Source of the DNA: Nioella aestuarii
Lineage (GTDB): Bacteria; Pseudomonadota; Alphaproteobacteria; Rhodobacterales; Rhodobacteraceae
Assembly: GCF_050896395.1 (NCBI RefSeq)
Contig: NZ_JBPBBA010000003.1
Coordinates: forward strand, 141,920-205,919
Direction: 5' to 3'
Length of the DNA stretch: 64,000 bases
A model generated the notes under the pieces. It was not told the DNA's origin, did no database searches, and saw nothing but the letters and a program-made list of their open reading frames with translations. Made by a program: the position numbers and the translations under genes. How positions within the stretch are numbered: position 1 is the first letter of the stretch; every line of letters begins with the position of its first letter. Below, piece after piece: positions 34,962 to 44,432 of this stretch.

Positions 34962-35195
34962 TATGGCACCAGGCAATGCGGTTTTCGGCAATTCGACTAA
35001 GCAACGCGCGAATCGGCTGCGAATCAAGTTGTGCCATAGCAATGGGGCGCCCATCCGTTGCAAAAGGGTGTCACTTGCCGCATCTGTGACGGCTTTGCGG
35101 CGGCAGGGGCGCTTGCATCGCAAACCGACAATGTGGTTGATTGTGGTTGATAATGATCTGGGGATACGGGCCATCACGGCCCGAGGGGAATAATC

Positions 35196-35402
35196 ATGAA
35201 AAAGCTGATGGCCGCAACGACAGCACTGGCGCTATTGACCGCCACCGCAACCTATGCCGACGAAGCTGCACCGAACATGCCGGTCGAAATCGTCAGTCAA
35301 GACGCCGTGACCACCGGGGCCGATGGTGGCATTCTGGTGCCGATCCTGACCATGATCTTCATGCTGCTGGCCTCCAGCGGCAATGGCATGGTGGATCTGT
35401 AA
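35196..35402 (+). CDS. Exported mini-protein, tandem copy 1
   Basis: 68 residues: a signal-like N-terminus (MKKLMAATTALALLTATATY, cleavage after YA) and a short mature part with the conserved block MPVEIVSQDAVTTGADGG and a hydrophobic tail (ILVPILTMIFMLLASSG). GAGGGGAATAATC precedes the ATG. A paralogue with the same layout starts 86 bases downstream. Function unknown. Confidence 0.75.
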   Translation: MKKLMAATTALALLTATATYADEAAPNMPVEIVSQDAVTTGADGGILVPILTMIFMLLASSGNGMVDL

Positions 35403-35487
35403 CCGCCGCATTCCCGGCATCGGCCGGACGCGCACGCCAGCCGATCGGGCACACCGAAATGACGAACCTATAAATACGAGGGTGACA

Positions 35488-35691
35488 ATGAAAAAGCTCA
35501 TGGCAGCAACAACGGCACTGATGCTGATCACATCCAGCGCAGCCTTTGCTGACGACGCGGCGACCATGCCGGTAGAAATCGTGACCCAGGATACGGTGTC
35601 CACCGGAGCAGACGGGGGCATCCTCGTTCCCATCCTGACGATGATCTTCTTTCTGTTGTCAGTGTCGGGTAGCAACAACTATCCCGCCTAA
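35488..35691 (+). CDS. Exported mini-protein, tandem copy 2
   Basis: 67 residues, clearly homologous to copy 1 along its whole length: MKKLMAATTALMLITSSAAF, MPVEIVTQDTVSTGADGG and ILVPILTMIFFLLSVSG. The last residues diverge (SNNYPA). GAGGGTGACA lies before the ATG. The central TGADGGILVPILTMIF block is identical in both copies. Confidence 0.75.
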   Translation: MKKLMAATTALMLITSSAAFADDAATMPVEIVTQDTVSTGADGGILVPILTMIFFLLSVSGSNNYPA

Positions 35692-35741
35692 GGTGGCAGG
35701 GCACTGTCGCCTTCTGGGTGCCCTGTCTGACGCGGGTCAGA

Positions 35742-35755
35742 TTGATCCAGCTCAA
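35742..35755. promoter_or_regulatory. Possible FNR-type box, one mismatch
   Basis: TTGATCCAGCTCAA matches TTGAT-N4-ATCAA except for one base. No gene start follows on the plus strand before a terminator at 35847, so it is either fortuitous or serves an unannotated transcript. Confidence 0.3.
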
Positions 35756-35846
35756 CAGATCATTCTGTCCAGTCGGGTTACTGGCCTCTCTTAGGACCAG
35801 GGCCGGAAAATTGTGCGTCTTTGACATCTAGGAACATCACGAACAG

Positions 35847-35886
35847 GCCCACGCGATCAAAAACGGTCGCGTGGGCGTTTCTTTCC
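35847..35886 (+). terminator. Strong terminator in the region after the mini-proteins
   Basis: Ten-base stem GCCCACGCGA / TCGCGTGGGC followed by GTTTCTTTCC. It is 155 bases beyond the last recognised plus-strand gene. Confidence 0.8.
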
Positions 35887-35917
35887 TGGGCGTTCAAGGC
35901 CATCCTGCACTAACGAA

Positions 35918-35951
35918 ATCCCCCGCCGATCATGTGCAATCGGCGGGGGAT
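35918..35951 (-). terminator. Terminator of lon
   Basis: Thirteen-base perfect stem ATCCCCCGCCGAT / ATCGGCGGGGGAT with an eight-base loop, downstream of the lon stop on the minus strand and followed by TTTCG. Confidence 0.75.
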
Positions 35952-35977
35952 GTCATGTTGTAAGCTGTTGGTCGCGA

Positions 35978-38383
35978 TCAGTGGGCTGTTGCCCCTGCCC
36001 CGCCGCTTGCAGCTGCCTGGGCAGCCGCTGCTGCGGCTTCCTCGGCTTCTTCGTCCCAATCAATCGGTTCCGGTGAGCGCACCAATGCCTGGGCAATCAC
36101 ATCGCGAACATGGGCAACGGGAATGATCTCCAACCCTTCTTTCACATTGTCCGGGATCTCTGGCAGATCCTTTTCATTGTCGATCGGAATCAGAACCGTC
36201 TTGATGCCACCGCGAAGCGCCGCCAGCAGCTTTTCCTTGAGCCCACCAATCGGCAGCACATTGCCGCGCAAGGTGACCTCTCCGGTCATGGCGATGTCCT
36301 TGCGGACCGGGATCTGGGTCAGCACCGAGACAATCGACGTCACCATGGCGATACCCGCAGACGGTCCGTCCTTGGGCGTGGCGCCTTCGGGAACGTGGAC
36401 GTGGATGTCGATCTTGTCGAATTTCGGAGGCTTTACCCCGATGGCCGGGCTGATGGACCGCACAAAGGAACTGGCGGCGTCGATGGATTCCTTCATCACA
36501 TCGCCCAGTTTCCCGGTGGTCTTCATCCGGCCCTTGCCCGGCAGGCGCAGCGCCTCGATGGACAGCAGATCGCCACCGACAGAGGTCCAGGCCAAGCCCG
36601 TCACCACACCGATTTGATCGTCCTTTTCCGCCAGCCCGAACTTGAACCGCTTCACGCCCAGGAAATCTTCAATGTTCTCGGGTGTGACGCGAACTGTCTC
36701 GACCTCTTTTTTGAGGATCTTGGTCAGAGCCTTGCGGCAGATCTTGGCAATCTCGCGTTCAAGGTTCCGAACCCCGGCTTCGCGCGTGTAGTAGCGGATG
36801 ATGTCGGTCAGGCCATCCTCGGTCAGCTCAAACTCCCGCGCTTTCAGACCATGGTTCTTGGTCTGCTTGGGCAGCAGGTGACGCATCGCGATCTCGCGTT
36901 TTTCGTCCTCGGTGTAGCCCGCAAGCGGGATGATCTCCATCCGGTCCAGAAGTGGGCCCGGCATGTTGTAGCTGTTCGACGTGGTCAGGAACATGACGTT
37001 CGACAGGTCGTATTCAACCTCAAGATAGTGGTCCACGAAGGTCGAGTTCTGTTCCGGATCCAGCACCTCCAGCATTGCCGACGCCGGATCGCCACGGAAA
37101 TCCTGCCCCATCTTGTCGATCTCATCGAGCAGGATCAGCGGGTTCGTGGTTTTCGCCTTTTTCAGCGCCTGGATGATCTTACCGGGCATAGAGCCGATAT
37201 AGGTCCGACGGTGGCCGCGAATTTCGCTTTCATCACGCACACCGCCAAGCGAGATGCGGATGAATTCGCGCCCGGTGGCCTTGGCAACAGATTTGCCAAG
37301 CGATGTCTTGCCGACGCCCGGAGGGCCGACAAGGCACATGATCGGGCCCTTCAGCTGCTTGGAGCGCTGCTGTACGGCGAGATATTCGACGATGCGTTCC
37401 TTGACCTTCTCCAGCCCGTAGTGATCGGCATCGAGTACGTCTTGGGCGCGGCCCAGATCCTTTTTCACGCGCGATTTCACACCCCACGGAATGGCCAGCA
37501 TCCAGTCGAGATAGTTGCGCACGACAGTGGCCTCGGCGCTCATCGGGCTCATGTTCTTGAGCTTCTTGATCTCGGCATCGGCCTTTTCACGGGCTTCCTT
37601 GGACAGCTTGGTGTTGGCCACCCGCTCTTCCAGTTCGGCAACCTCGTTGGCACCTTCTTCGCCATCGCCAAGTTCGCGCTGAATGGCCTTCATCTGCTCA
37701 TTCAGGTAATATTCGCGCTGCGTCCGCTCCATTTGGGATTTCACGCGCGTCTTGATCTTCTTCTCGACCTTCAGGACGCTCATTTCGCCCTGCATCAGCC
37801 CATAGACCTTTTCCAGCCGGTCCGAGACGGACAGCGTTTCCAGAAGATCCTGTTTCTGATCAACCTCGATCCCCAGATGGCCAGAAACAAGGTCCGCCAG
37901 CTTAGCCGGATCGGTGGTCTCTGACACGGATGTCAGCGCCTCTTCGGGGATGTTCTTCTTGATCTTGGCGTAACGCTCGAACTCTTCCGCGACAGGGGTC
38001 AGCATCGCCTGAATCGCTTCGGCGTCGCCGTCATCCTCTTCCAGCGGCTCGGCGCTGGCCTCGAAGAACTCGGGATTGTCGAGAAAGCCAGTGATGGTCA
38101 CGCGGTTGCGGCTTTCGACCAGTACTTTCACCGTGCCATCGGGCAGTTTCAGCAGCTGCAACACGTTGGCCAAAACACCTGTGCGGTAGATGCCGTCGGT
38201 GTCGGGGTCGTCAACAGCCGGGTCGATCTGGCTGGACAGCAGGATCTGACGATCGTCCTGCATCACCTCTTCCAGCGCACGCACCGATTTTTCGCGACCG
38301 ACGAACAGCGGCACGATCATATGCGGAAACACGACCACATCGCGCAGAGGGAGAACAGGATAAGTGGTGGTATGATCTGGCAT
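35978..38383 (-). CDS. lon: ATP-dependent protease Lon
   Basis: 801-residue cytoplasmic protease. The N-terminal LON substrate domain starts at YPVLPLRDVVVFPHMIVPLF, the AAA domain has GPPGVGKTSLGKSVA and LILLDEIDKMG, and the peptidase domain has the catalytic Ser in KDGPSAGIAM and Lys in GLKEKLLAALRGG. The ATG at 38383 (MPDHTTTYPVLPLR) follows AAGGAAGGCAAT; longer reading upstream is not Lon-like. The C-terminus ends in an Ala/Gly-rich tail. Double terminators follow. Confidence 0.97.
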   Translation of the reverse strand: MPDHTTTYPVLPLRDVVVFPHMIVPLFVGREKSVRALEEVMQDDRQILLSSQIDPAVDDPDTDGIYRTGVLANVLQLLKLPDGTVKVLVESRNRVTITGFLDNPEFFEASAEPLEEDDGDAEAIQAMLTPVAEEFERYAKIKKNIPEEALTSVSETTDPAKLADLVSGHLGIEVDQKQDLLETLSVSDRLEKVYGLMQGEMSVLKVEKKIKTRVKSQMERTQREYYLNEQMKAIQRELGDGEEGANEVAELEERVANTKLSKEAREKADAEIKKLKNMSPMSAEATVVRNYLDWMLAIPWGVKSRVKKDLGRAQDVLDADHYGLEKVKERIVEYLAVQQRSKQLKGPIMCLVGPPGVGKTSLGKSVAKATGREFIRISLGGVRDESEIRGHRRTYIGSMPGKIIQALKKAKTTNPLILLDEIDKMGQDFRGDPASAMLEVLDPEQNSTFVDHYLEVEYDLSNVMFLTTSNSYNMPGPLLDRMEIIPLAGYTEDEKREIAMRHLLPKQTKNHGLKAREFELTEDGLTDIIRYYTREAGVRNLEREIAKICRKALTKILKKEVETVRVTPENIEDFLGVKRFKFGLAEKDDQIGVVTGLAWTSVGGDLLSIEALRLPGKGRMKTTGKLGDVMKESIDAASSFVRSISPAIGVKPPKFDKIDIHVHVPEGATPKDGPSAGIAMVTSIVSVLTQIPVRKDIAMTGEVTLRGNVLPIGGLKEKLLAALRGGIKTVLIPIDNEKDLPEIPDNVKEGLEIIPVAHVRDVIAQALVRSPEPIDWDEEAEEAAAAAAQAAASGGAGATAH

Positions 38384-38595
38384 ATTGCCTTCCTTGTACT
38401 TGGCAAGAGGGCGCTGGCCCCGCTCTGCGGCAACCTTTGGCCCTCTCCGGGGGGGACACTTGAAGGTGGGGGCGTTTCCGCCCGATTTCAACAGGTCATC
38501 CCGGCTTTGGGTCGCACGCAGTCTGCACGGCGGCGCTGGCAGGGGCAAGGCGTGATCTTAGCCAAGGTGAAGGAAATGTGACAGCCCCCAAGGGA

Positions 38596-40113
38596 TCAAC
38601 GCGGAAGCTCTGACAGCGACAGGTTTGGCGTGGCAAAGACAGGCTGCAGGCGGGCGCGGGTCTGGGGCCATGCCTCTGGCTGACGGGCATCCAGTGCCGA
38701 AATGGCACGTGAGGTCAGCAAGATACGCCCCGGTCCGGTTTCTGCCGCAAGGTCCAGCGCGTCGACAGGCAGCAATTCGGCAGGGGAAAATAGCAGCAGA
38801 TAGCCTGTGCAGATGTATCCGCAATCGTCGACCACCACGTCGCCGGGTCGCACCTCATCCAGCAGGGCCGAATGGGTGATCTGCCAATAGTCACTGTCCG
38901 CCCGCGCAAATCCCAGCATTGCACCAGCGCCGTTGGCCAACCAAAGGGAGACGATTCCGGCCACCAGGATGCGCTGAAACCCGCGCGCGGGCGGCAGGCG
39001 CAGGACAAGCAGCAAGGCGAGGAAGGGCAATGTGACAATCCAGAATTCCTTGTTCGTCGGCTCCCAGATCGTGGCAACCACTGCGTAGGTGCCCGCATGA
39101 AGGACCAGAAGCGGCCCGAACCCCGGCGTCAGCGCTCTGCCCCGCCGCATCACAACCCGCAGCGAAAGGCCGCCAATGGACAGCACACTTGCGACGGTCA
39201 GCAGCAACAAGGGCCAGAACCCGAGTGCCAGACCGGTTGCAGCGAAATGCGTTTCCTCGACCAATTGTCGGCCCGCGAACACGCGCTCCAGCGCGCCTGC
39301 GGCATCAGGCGAGGCAAAGAGGAACAGGCTCGACCAGATTGCGGTGCCAAGCCCGATCAGCGCCTTCACCGGGGCAAGCAAGGACAGTGGCGTCCAAAGC
39401 CCGTCGGCGGCATAGCCCTTGGCCCAGAGGATCAGCTCAGGGATTGTACGATGGCCCAAAAGCACCCAACCGGCCCAGAGATAGACAGCCCCCACAACAG
39501 CGCCGAACACGGCAAGCCACAGCAAGGCGGCACCGAACCGGCGGGCAACGATCAGAACGACCAAGGCAGGCACCGCCAGAAACACATGGCTTTGATGGAT
39601 CAAGGTCGCGATGCCCGCCAGAAACGCCGCCATGATGACGGCGCGCGAACCTGCGCTGTCCCATCCAACCTGCCAAAGTGCCAAAAAGCTGGCCAGGACG
39701 AATGGCAAGGGCAGCGTGTAAGTATCTGGATACATGCCATAAAGCCAGAAGGCGAAGCTTCCCGCCAGAAGCCAGACAGCGCCCGACGCCCCGGCCAGCC
39801 CGCCGCCTGACAGCCGCGCAATCTTCCACACCAATGCCAGCGTCCAAAGCGCCGCTATCAGGCTTGCCACCTGCATTACCGCCAAGGCTGTCGCCCCCGG
39901 CCAGACCGCTTGCGCCACCCTGGTCAGGCCCTGCATCAGGGGTTCGTAGATCAGGTGGTTCGGATGCCATTGCGCCACCCCGCCCGATACGCGATCGACG
40001 TAATAGACTGCGTCCTCCCCTTCGGTGAAGTTCTGAGGGAAGGTCAGCAGGTAGAGCAGAGCGATCAGGGCTAAGGTCAGCCCCGGCAGCAGCTTGTCAC
40101 TACGAGTTTCCAC
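38596..40113 (-). CDS. Multi-pass membrane protein (GT-C glycosyltransferase-like)
   Basis: 505 residues with about ten hydrophobic helices and a periplasmic loop after the first helix (NFTEGEDAVYYVDRVSGGVA) that carries an acidic motif (GEDAVYYVDR), the layout of GT-C fold dolichyl- or polyprenyl-phosphate sugar transferases. A soluble C-terminal part (ADSDYWQITHSALLDEVRPG) follows the last helix. The family is not secure and no glycan cluster adjoins. An alternative is a general DUF membrane protein. Confidence 0.65.
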   Translation of the reverse strand: METRSDKLLPGLTLALIALLYLLTFPQNFTEGEDAVYYVDRVSGGVAQWHPNHLIYEPLMQGLTRVAQAVWPGATALAVMQVASLIAALWTLALVWKIARLSGGGLAGASGAVWLLAGSFAFWLYGMYPDTYTLPLPFVLASFLALWQVGWDSAGSRAVIMAAFLAGIATLIHQSHVFLAVPALVVLIVARRFGAALLWLAVFGAVVGAVYLWAGWVLLGHRTIPELILWAKGYAADGLWTPLSLLAPVKALIGLGTAIWSSLFLFASPDAAGALERVFAGRQLVEETHFAATGLALGFWPLLLLTVASVLSIGGLSLRVVMRRGRALTPGFGPLLVLHAGTYAVVATIWEPTNKEFWIVTLPFLALLLVLRLPPARGFQRILVAGIVSLWLANGAGAMLGFARADSDYWQITHSALLDEVRPGDVVVDDCGYICTGYLLLFSPAELLPVDALDLAAETGPGRILLTSRAISALDARQPEAWPQTRARLQPVFATPNLSLSELPR

Positions 40114-40239
40114 AATGCGTTTCCCCCTACCCCGGACCTTATGTCTCTCGTTAAGGCTGCGTCACCACCTGATCGTTAGCATGAGCAGACGAATCCGGCC
40201 AACCCTCCCTGTCTGCTGGATTCGAATCCGATTACCGTT

Positions 40240-41370
40240 TCAGAGCGGATCGATATCTCCCAATGCCCGCCCGGCATGAAACTGCGCCTCGAAGCCTGCG
40301 AAATCATCGGCCTCGATGGCATCGCGCATGTCCTGCATAAGTTCCTGGAAGTAATGCAGATTGTGCCAGGTCAGCAGCATGGAGCTGATGATCTCCTTCG
40401 CGCGGAAAACATGGTGCAGATAGGCGCGGGAATAGCCGGTGCAGGCGGGACAGCTGCAATGCTCGTCCAGCGGGCGCGGGTCGTCCTGGTGGCGGGCGTT
40501 CTTGATATTGACCACGCCGCGCCTTGTGAAAGCCTGCCCGGTCCGGCCAGACCGGCTTGGCAACACGCAATCCATCATGTCGATGCCGCGTTTCACGGCC
40601 CCCACGATATCATCGGGTTTGCCCACGCCCATCAGGTAGCGCGGCTTGTCGACGGGCAGAAAATCGGGTGCGTAGTCGAGGCAGCCGAACATCGCCTCCT
40701 GCCCCTCGCCCACTGCAAGGCCCCCAATGGCATAGCCTTCAAAGCCGATCTCGGTCAGCGCCTTGGCGCTTTCTTCGCGAAGGTCCTGTTCCAGGCCGCC
40801 CTGCATGATCCCGAATAGGGCGTGGCCCGGCCTGTCGCCAAAGGCATCACGGCTGCGCTTTGCCCATCTCATAGAAAGCCGCATGGACTCAGCAATCCGG
40901 GCGCGGTCGGCAGGCAGCGCCGGGCATTCGTCAAAGCACATCACGATGTCGGAGCCCAGAAGCCGCTGAATTTCCATCGAGCGCTCGGGAGTCAGTTCAT
41001 GTTTCGATCCGTCCACATGGCTGCGGAAGGTCACACCATTTTCGGTCAGCTTGCGCAGATCGGCCAGGCTCATGACCTGAAAGCCGCCGGAATCGGTCAG
41101 GATGGGTTTGTCCCAGTTCATGAAGCTATGCAGCCCGCCAAGCCGATCAATCCGTTCGGCCGTGGGGCGCAACATCAGGTGGTAGGTGTTGCCAAGCAAG
41201 ATGTCGGCGCCTGTTGCCGCGACGCTTTCGGGCATCATCGCTTTCACGGTCGCAGCTGTGCCGACGGGCATGAAAGCGGGCGTGCGGATCTGACCACGCG
41301 GGGTCGAGATCACCCCCCGGCGCGCCTTTCCGCTGGTCGCTGTCACCTGAAACCCGAACCGATCTGTCAT
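40240..41370 (-). CDS. tgt: tRNA-guanine transglycosylase (queuine tRNA-ribosyltransferase)
   Basis: 376 residues. Exchanges guanine-34 for the queuosine precursor preQ1 in tRNAs with GUN anticodons, including the tRNA-Asp (GTC) of this window. Hallmarks: MPVGTAATVKAM, nucleophile region DSGGFQVMSL, second Asp in MGVGKPDDIVGAV, and zinc site HCSCPACTGYSRAYLHH. The ATG at 41370 gives the family start MTDRFGFQVTAT; AAGGATGG precedes it. Divergent from the RimK fusion. Confidence 0.96.
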   Translation of the reverse strand: MTDRFGFQVTATSGKARRGVISTPRGQIRTPAFMPVGTAATVKAMMPESVAATGADILLGNTYHLMLRPTAERIDRLGGLHSFMNWDKPILTDSGGFQVMSLADLRKLTENGVTFRSHVDGSKHELTPERSMEIQRLLGSDIVMCFDECPALPADRARIAESMRLSMRWAKRSRDAFGDRPGHALFGIMQGGLEQDLREESAKALTEIGFEGYAIGGLAVGEGQEAMFGCLDYAPDFLPVDKPRYLMGVGKPDDIVGAVKRGIDMMDCVLPSRSGRTGQAFTRRGVVNIKNARHQDDPRPLDEHCSCPACTGYSRAYLHHVFRAKEIISSMLLTWHNLHYFQELMQDMRDAIEADDFAGFEAQFHAGRALGDIDPL

Positions 41371-41447
41371 GGCCTGTGCCATCCTTCTGCTTGAACCGGC
41401 CCCTGTATTAGGCTTTTTGGGCGCGAAGCCAAGGGAGGAACCCGACC

Positions 41448-42839
41448 ATGACCATCGATGATGTCCTGAGACTGGGATGGGAAGAATGGGTTGCCCTGCC
41501 AGGGCTCGGCCTGCCGGCCTTGAAGGTCAAAGTGGATACCGGGGCCAAGACCTCGGCGTTGCACGCGTTTGACATTGAAACCTTTGGCCCCGCCAACCGC
41601 CCCAAGGTGCGCTTTGCCGTGCATCCGGTCCCGGGGCGCACCGATATCACCATTCCCTGTTCGGCCACGATCAAGGACCGGCGTGACGTGACCTCGTCCA
41701 ATGGCGAGACCGAGCAGCGCTTCGTGATCGAGACCGACCTGAAAATCGGTCAGGTCAAAGCACCGATCGAGATCACCCTGACCGATCGCACCTCGATGGC
41801 CTACAGGATGTTGCTGGGACGTCAGGCGATCCAGCCTGACTGGCTGATCAGTCCCGCGGACAGTTTCTGCCAGCCAGAGCTAAGCTATGACGTCTACCAC
41901 TCCTCAATGGTGAAACAGGCCGCCCCCAAACGCTCGCTTCGCATCGCGGTGCTGAGCCGCGAGACCAATTATTCCACCGGACGGTTGGTGGCGGAAGGCG
42001 AGGAGCGCGGGCATACGATCGAGCTGATCGACACCACCCGGTGTTATATGGCGATCAACACATTGGCCCCCGAGATCCACTATGACGGCACCCGCCTGCC
42101 CCGCTATGACGCCGTGATTCCGCGCATCGGGGCCTCGATCACGTCCTATGGCACGGCCGTGCTGCGCCAATTCGAGACGCTGAATACCTATTGCGTGAAT
42201 GGCAGCGCCGGGATCACCGCAAGCCGCGACAAGCTGCATGCCCATCAGTTGCTGGCCCGGCACCGTATCGGAATGCCGCGCACGGCCTTCGCGTCGTCGC
42301 CCAAGGATACCGGCAACCTGATCGGCCTAGTGGGCACGGCACCGTTGATCGTGAAACTTCTGGAAAGCACCCAAGGTAAGGGCGTGGTGCTGGCGGAAAC
42401 CAAGAAAGCCGCGCAATCGGTTATCGATGCGTTTCGGGGGTTGAAGGCCAACTTTCTTGTGCAGGATTTCGTCAAGGAAGCGGCGGGGGAGGATATCCGC
42501 TGTCTGGTGGTCGACGGGCGCGTGGTGGCAGCGATGAAGCGGGTCGCCGCGGGCGATGATTTCCGCTCGAACCTGCATCAGGGCGGCAGTGCAACGGCGG
42601 TGCGGATCAGCCGCGAGGAACGCGACACGGCGCTGCGGGCGGCAAAGGTGTTTGGGTTGGGAATGGCGGGCGTAGACCTGCTGCGCAGTGTCGATGGACC
42701 GAAGGTTCTGGAGGTGAACAGCTCGCCCGGATTCGAGGGCGTGGAGAAGGCGACCGGCAAGAACATCGCAGCGCATCTTTTTGATGCGATCGAGAAGAAA
42801 GTCCGCCCGACCCCGGCCCGTAAGCGAAAATCGAAATAG
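41448..42839 (+). CDS. RimB-like retropepsin domain fused to RimK-like ATP-grasp ligase
   Basis: 463 residues with two parts. Residues 1-155 match the ATP-dependent zinc protease / RimB family (LPALKVKVDTGAKTSALHAF with the catalytic-type D-T-G, and MLLGRQAIQ). Residues 160-455 are a RimK-type ATP-grasp ligase: SRDKLHAHQLLARHRIGMP, LIVKLLESTQGKGVVLAE, VVDGRVVAAMKRVAAGDDFR, VLEVNSSPGFEGVEKATG. In several bacteria the two are separate genes working on ribosomal protein S6 glutamylation. Here they are one protein; the substrate is unknown. The C-terminus is basic. Confidence 0.88.
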   Translation: MTIDDVLRLGWEEWVALPGLGLPALKVKVDTGAKTSALHAFDIETFGPANRPKVRFAVHPVPGRTDITIPCSATIKDRRDVTSSNGETEQRFVIETDLKIGQVKAPIEITLTDRTSMAYRMLLGRQAIQPDWLISPADSFCQPELSYDVYHSSMVKQAAPKRSLRIAVLSRETNYSTGRLVAEGEERGHTIELIDTTRCYMAINTLAPEIHYDGTRLPRYDAVIPRIGASITSYGTAVLRQFETLNTYCVNGSAGITASRDKLHAHQLLARHRIGMPRTAFASSPKDTGNLIGLVGTAPLIVKLLESTQGKGVVLAETKKAAQSVIDAFRGLKANFLVQDFVKEAAGEDIRCLVVDGRVVAAMKRVAAGDDFRSNLHQGGSATAVRISREERDTALRAAKVFGLGMAGVDLLRSVDGPKVLEVNSSPGFEGVEKATGKNIAAHLFDAIEKKVRPTPARKRKSK

Positions 42840-42984
42840 AAGTTTCGCCGCCTTCGGCGTCGACCCGTGGGCGGCCCTCCTCAACCCCCGGCTTACGCCG
42901 GAGGCCTCGTCGGTCCGCGTTGCCACGGACATGCGGAGAGGGGATGATTGACCGGGCCCGGCGCCTGGCCTTTTGGCACGGACA

Positions 42985-43021
42985 GGATGCCTCCGGCGGG
43001 AGTATTTGGGCAAAGAAGAAG
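42985..43021. repeat. Family-type intergenic motif between convergent genes
   Basis: The segment GATGCCTCCGGCGGGAGTAT, then TTGGGCAAAGAAGAAGG, resembles a motif I recall as recurrent at gene ends in Rhodobacteraceae. It occurs once in this window, so repetition is not shown here. Confidence 0.4.
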
Positions 43022-43024
43022 GAA

Positions 43025-43471
43025 TCAGGCTTTGAGACGTCTGAGGGTGGTTTCCATAGCATCGAGGAAGCGGCTTCGATCGGCTTTTGAGAAGGGTTTT
43101 TGGCCGCCGATCCCCTGCCCGTCGAGCCCCGCGCGCAGGTCGGCCATGATGGCTCGGGTGGCGATCTGGCCGCCGATGCTGTCGAGCGTGAAGGGGCGGC
43201 CCTTGTGATCCATCACCTCGGCTCCGGCCTTGAGGCAGCGTTCGGCCAGCAGGATATCGGCGGTGATGACCAGATGGCCCGGGCCTGCCGTTTCGGCAAT
43301 GGCATCGTCTGCGGCATCGAACCCGTCTGACACGGTGAACTGCTTGATCAGCGGGTGATCCGGCAGGCGCAGACCCTGATTTGCGATGAAGATGATGACC
43401 AGGCCATGGCGGAGCGCCACGCGAATGGCCTCTTGCTTGACGGGGCAGGCATCGGCGTCGACCAGGATCAT
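43025..43471 (-). CDS. YaiI/YqxD family protein (UPF0178)
   Basis: 148 residues of the YaiI/YqxD family, possible PIN-like nucleases. Typical phrases are MILVDADACPVKQEAIRVAL, IKQFTVSDGFDAADDAIAE and ADILLAERCLKAGAEVMDH. The conserved acidic residues (DADACP, DGFDAADDAIAE) fit a metal site. It overlaps the end of the aldolase gene by four bases, suggesting co-translation. Confidence 0.92.
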   Translation of the reverse strand: MILVDADACPVKQEAIRVALRHGLVIIFIANQGLRLPDHPLIKQFTVSDGFDAADDAIAETAGPGHLVITADILLAERCLKAGAEVMDHKGRPFTLDSIGGQIATRAIMADLRAGLDGQGIGGQKPFSKADRSRFLDAMETTLRRLKA

Positions 43472-44226
43472 TCCGCCGCCAATGTCCTGAGCGCATCGCC
43501 AAGCAATGTTGCCTCACTGCCGAGGCCAAGGAAATTGACACCGAGCGCAACCGCATTGGCACGTGCCTCTCGGGTTCCCAAAATGATGCCCGCCGCCTTG
43601 CCGGCGGCGCGGATGCGCGGGATGGTGCCAGCAATGGCCGCTTGGACATCCGGGTGTCCGGGATCGTCGCGATGGCCCATATCGGCGGCCAGGTCTGCAG
43701 GACCGATAAAGATGCCGTCAACGCCCTCGACCGCGGCGATCCGGTCGAGATCGTCTAGGGCGGCTCGGCTTTCGGCCTGAACCAGAACGCAGATCTCGTC
43801 ATTGGCATTGGTCGTGTAGTCCGAGATGGCATTAAAGCCTGTAGCCCGGGCAACGAGCGCCCCCTGCCCGCGCACGCCATCTGGCGGGTAACGGCAGGCG
43901 CGGACCACGGCTGCGGCGTCTTCCGCACTGTCGATCATCGGCACAAGAAGCGTCTGCACACCCAGATCGAGCGCCTGCTTGATGATCCAGTCTTCGGCCA
44001 CCGGCACCCGGACCACCGCCTGCGCCGGTGTGGCCGCAATCGCCATAAGCTGTGCGCGGATCGCTGTCGGATCCCAGGGCCCGTGTTCTCCATCGACAAG
44101 GCACCAGTCAAAGCCGCTATTGCCGGCAAGCTCTGCCACCAGGGGTGAGCCGAGGTTGAGCCAGATGCCCTTGCAGAGACGTCCGGCGCTCAGATCCGAT
44201 TTCAACCTGTTCTTTGGGGCGGGCAT
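43468..44226 (-). CDS. HpcH/HpaI family aldolase
   Basis: 252 residues of the class II 4-hydroxy-2-oxoacid aldolase family (HpaI / 2-dehydro-3-deoxyglucarate aldolase type), which uses a divalent metal. Motifs: WCLVDGEHGPWD, QAVVRVPVAEDW, LVQAESRAALDDLD and IFIGPADLAADMG. The substrate is not predictable. Its stop overlaps the YaiI gene. Confidence 0.9.
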   Translation of the reverse strand: MPAPKNRLKSDLSAGRLCKGIWLNLGSPLVAELAGNSGFDWCLVDGEHGPWDPTAIRAQLMAIAATPAQAVVRVPVAEDWIIKQALDLGVQTLLVPMIDSAEDAAAVVRACRYPPDGVRGQGALVARATGFNAISDYTTNANDEICVLVQAESRAALDDLDRIAAVEGVDGIFIGPADLAADMGHRDDPGHPDVQAAIAGTIPRIRAAGKAAGIILGTREARANAVALGVNFLGLGSEATLLGDALRTLAAE

Positions 44227-44432
44227 GGCGGGCTGATCCTTGGTCCGATTGACTGTTCGGCGCGAATTTGTAGGAAAAGCACCCGATATGAAAGCCGCTT
44301 TCAGCCGCTTTGCCTTTTCTGACAGAAAATATCGGTCGGCAGCCTGAAAGGGTCCATTTCGGCCCTTTTCAATTCGCAGAACCCGTCATAACCTGCCCGC
44401 ACAAGAATAATTTGTCCAATAGGGAGACAATC

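Noticed and set aside
36110..37924. A 604-codon open frame opposite lon
   Set aside because: It is a shadow of lon in high-GC DNA; the translated sequence has no domain and no ribosome site, while lon on the other strand is intact.
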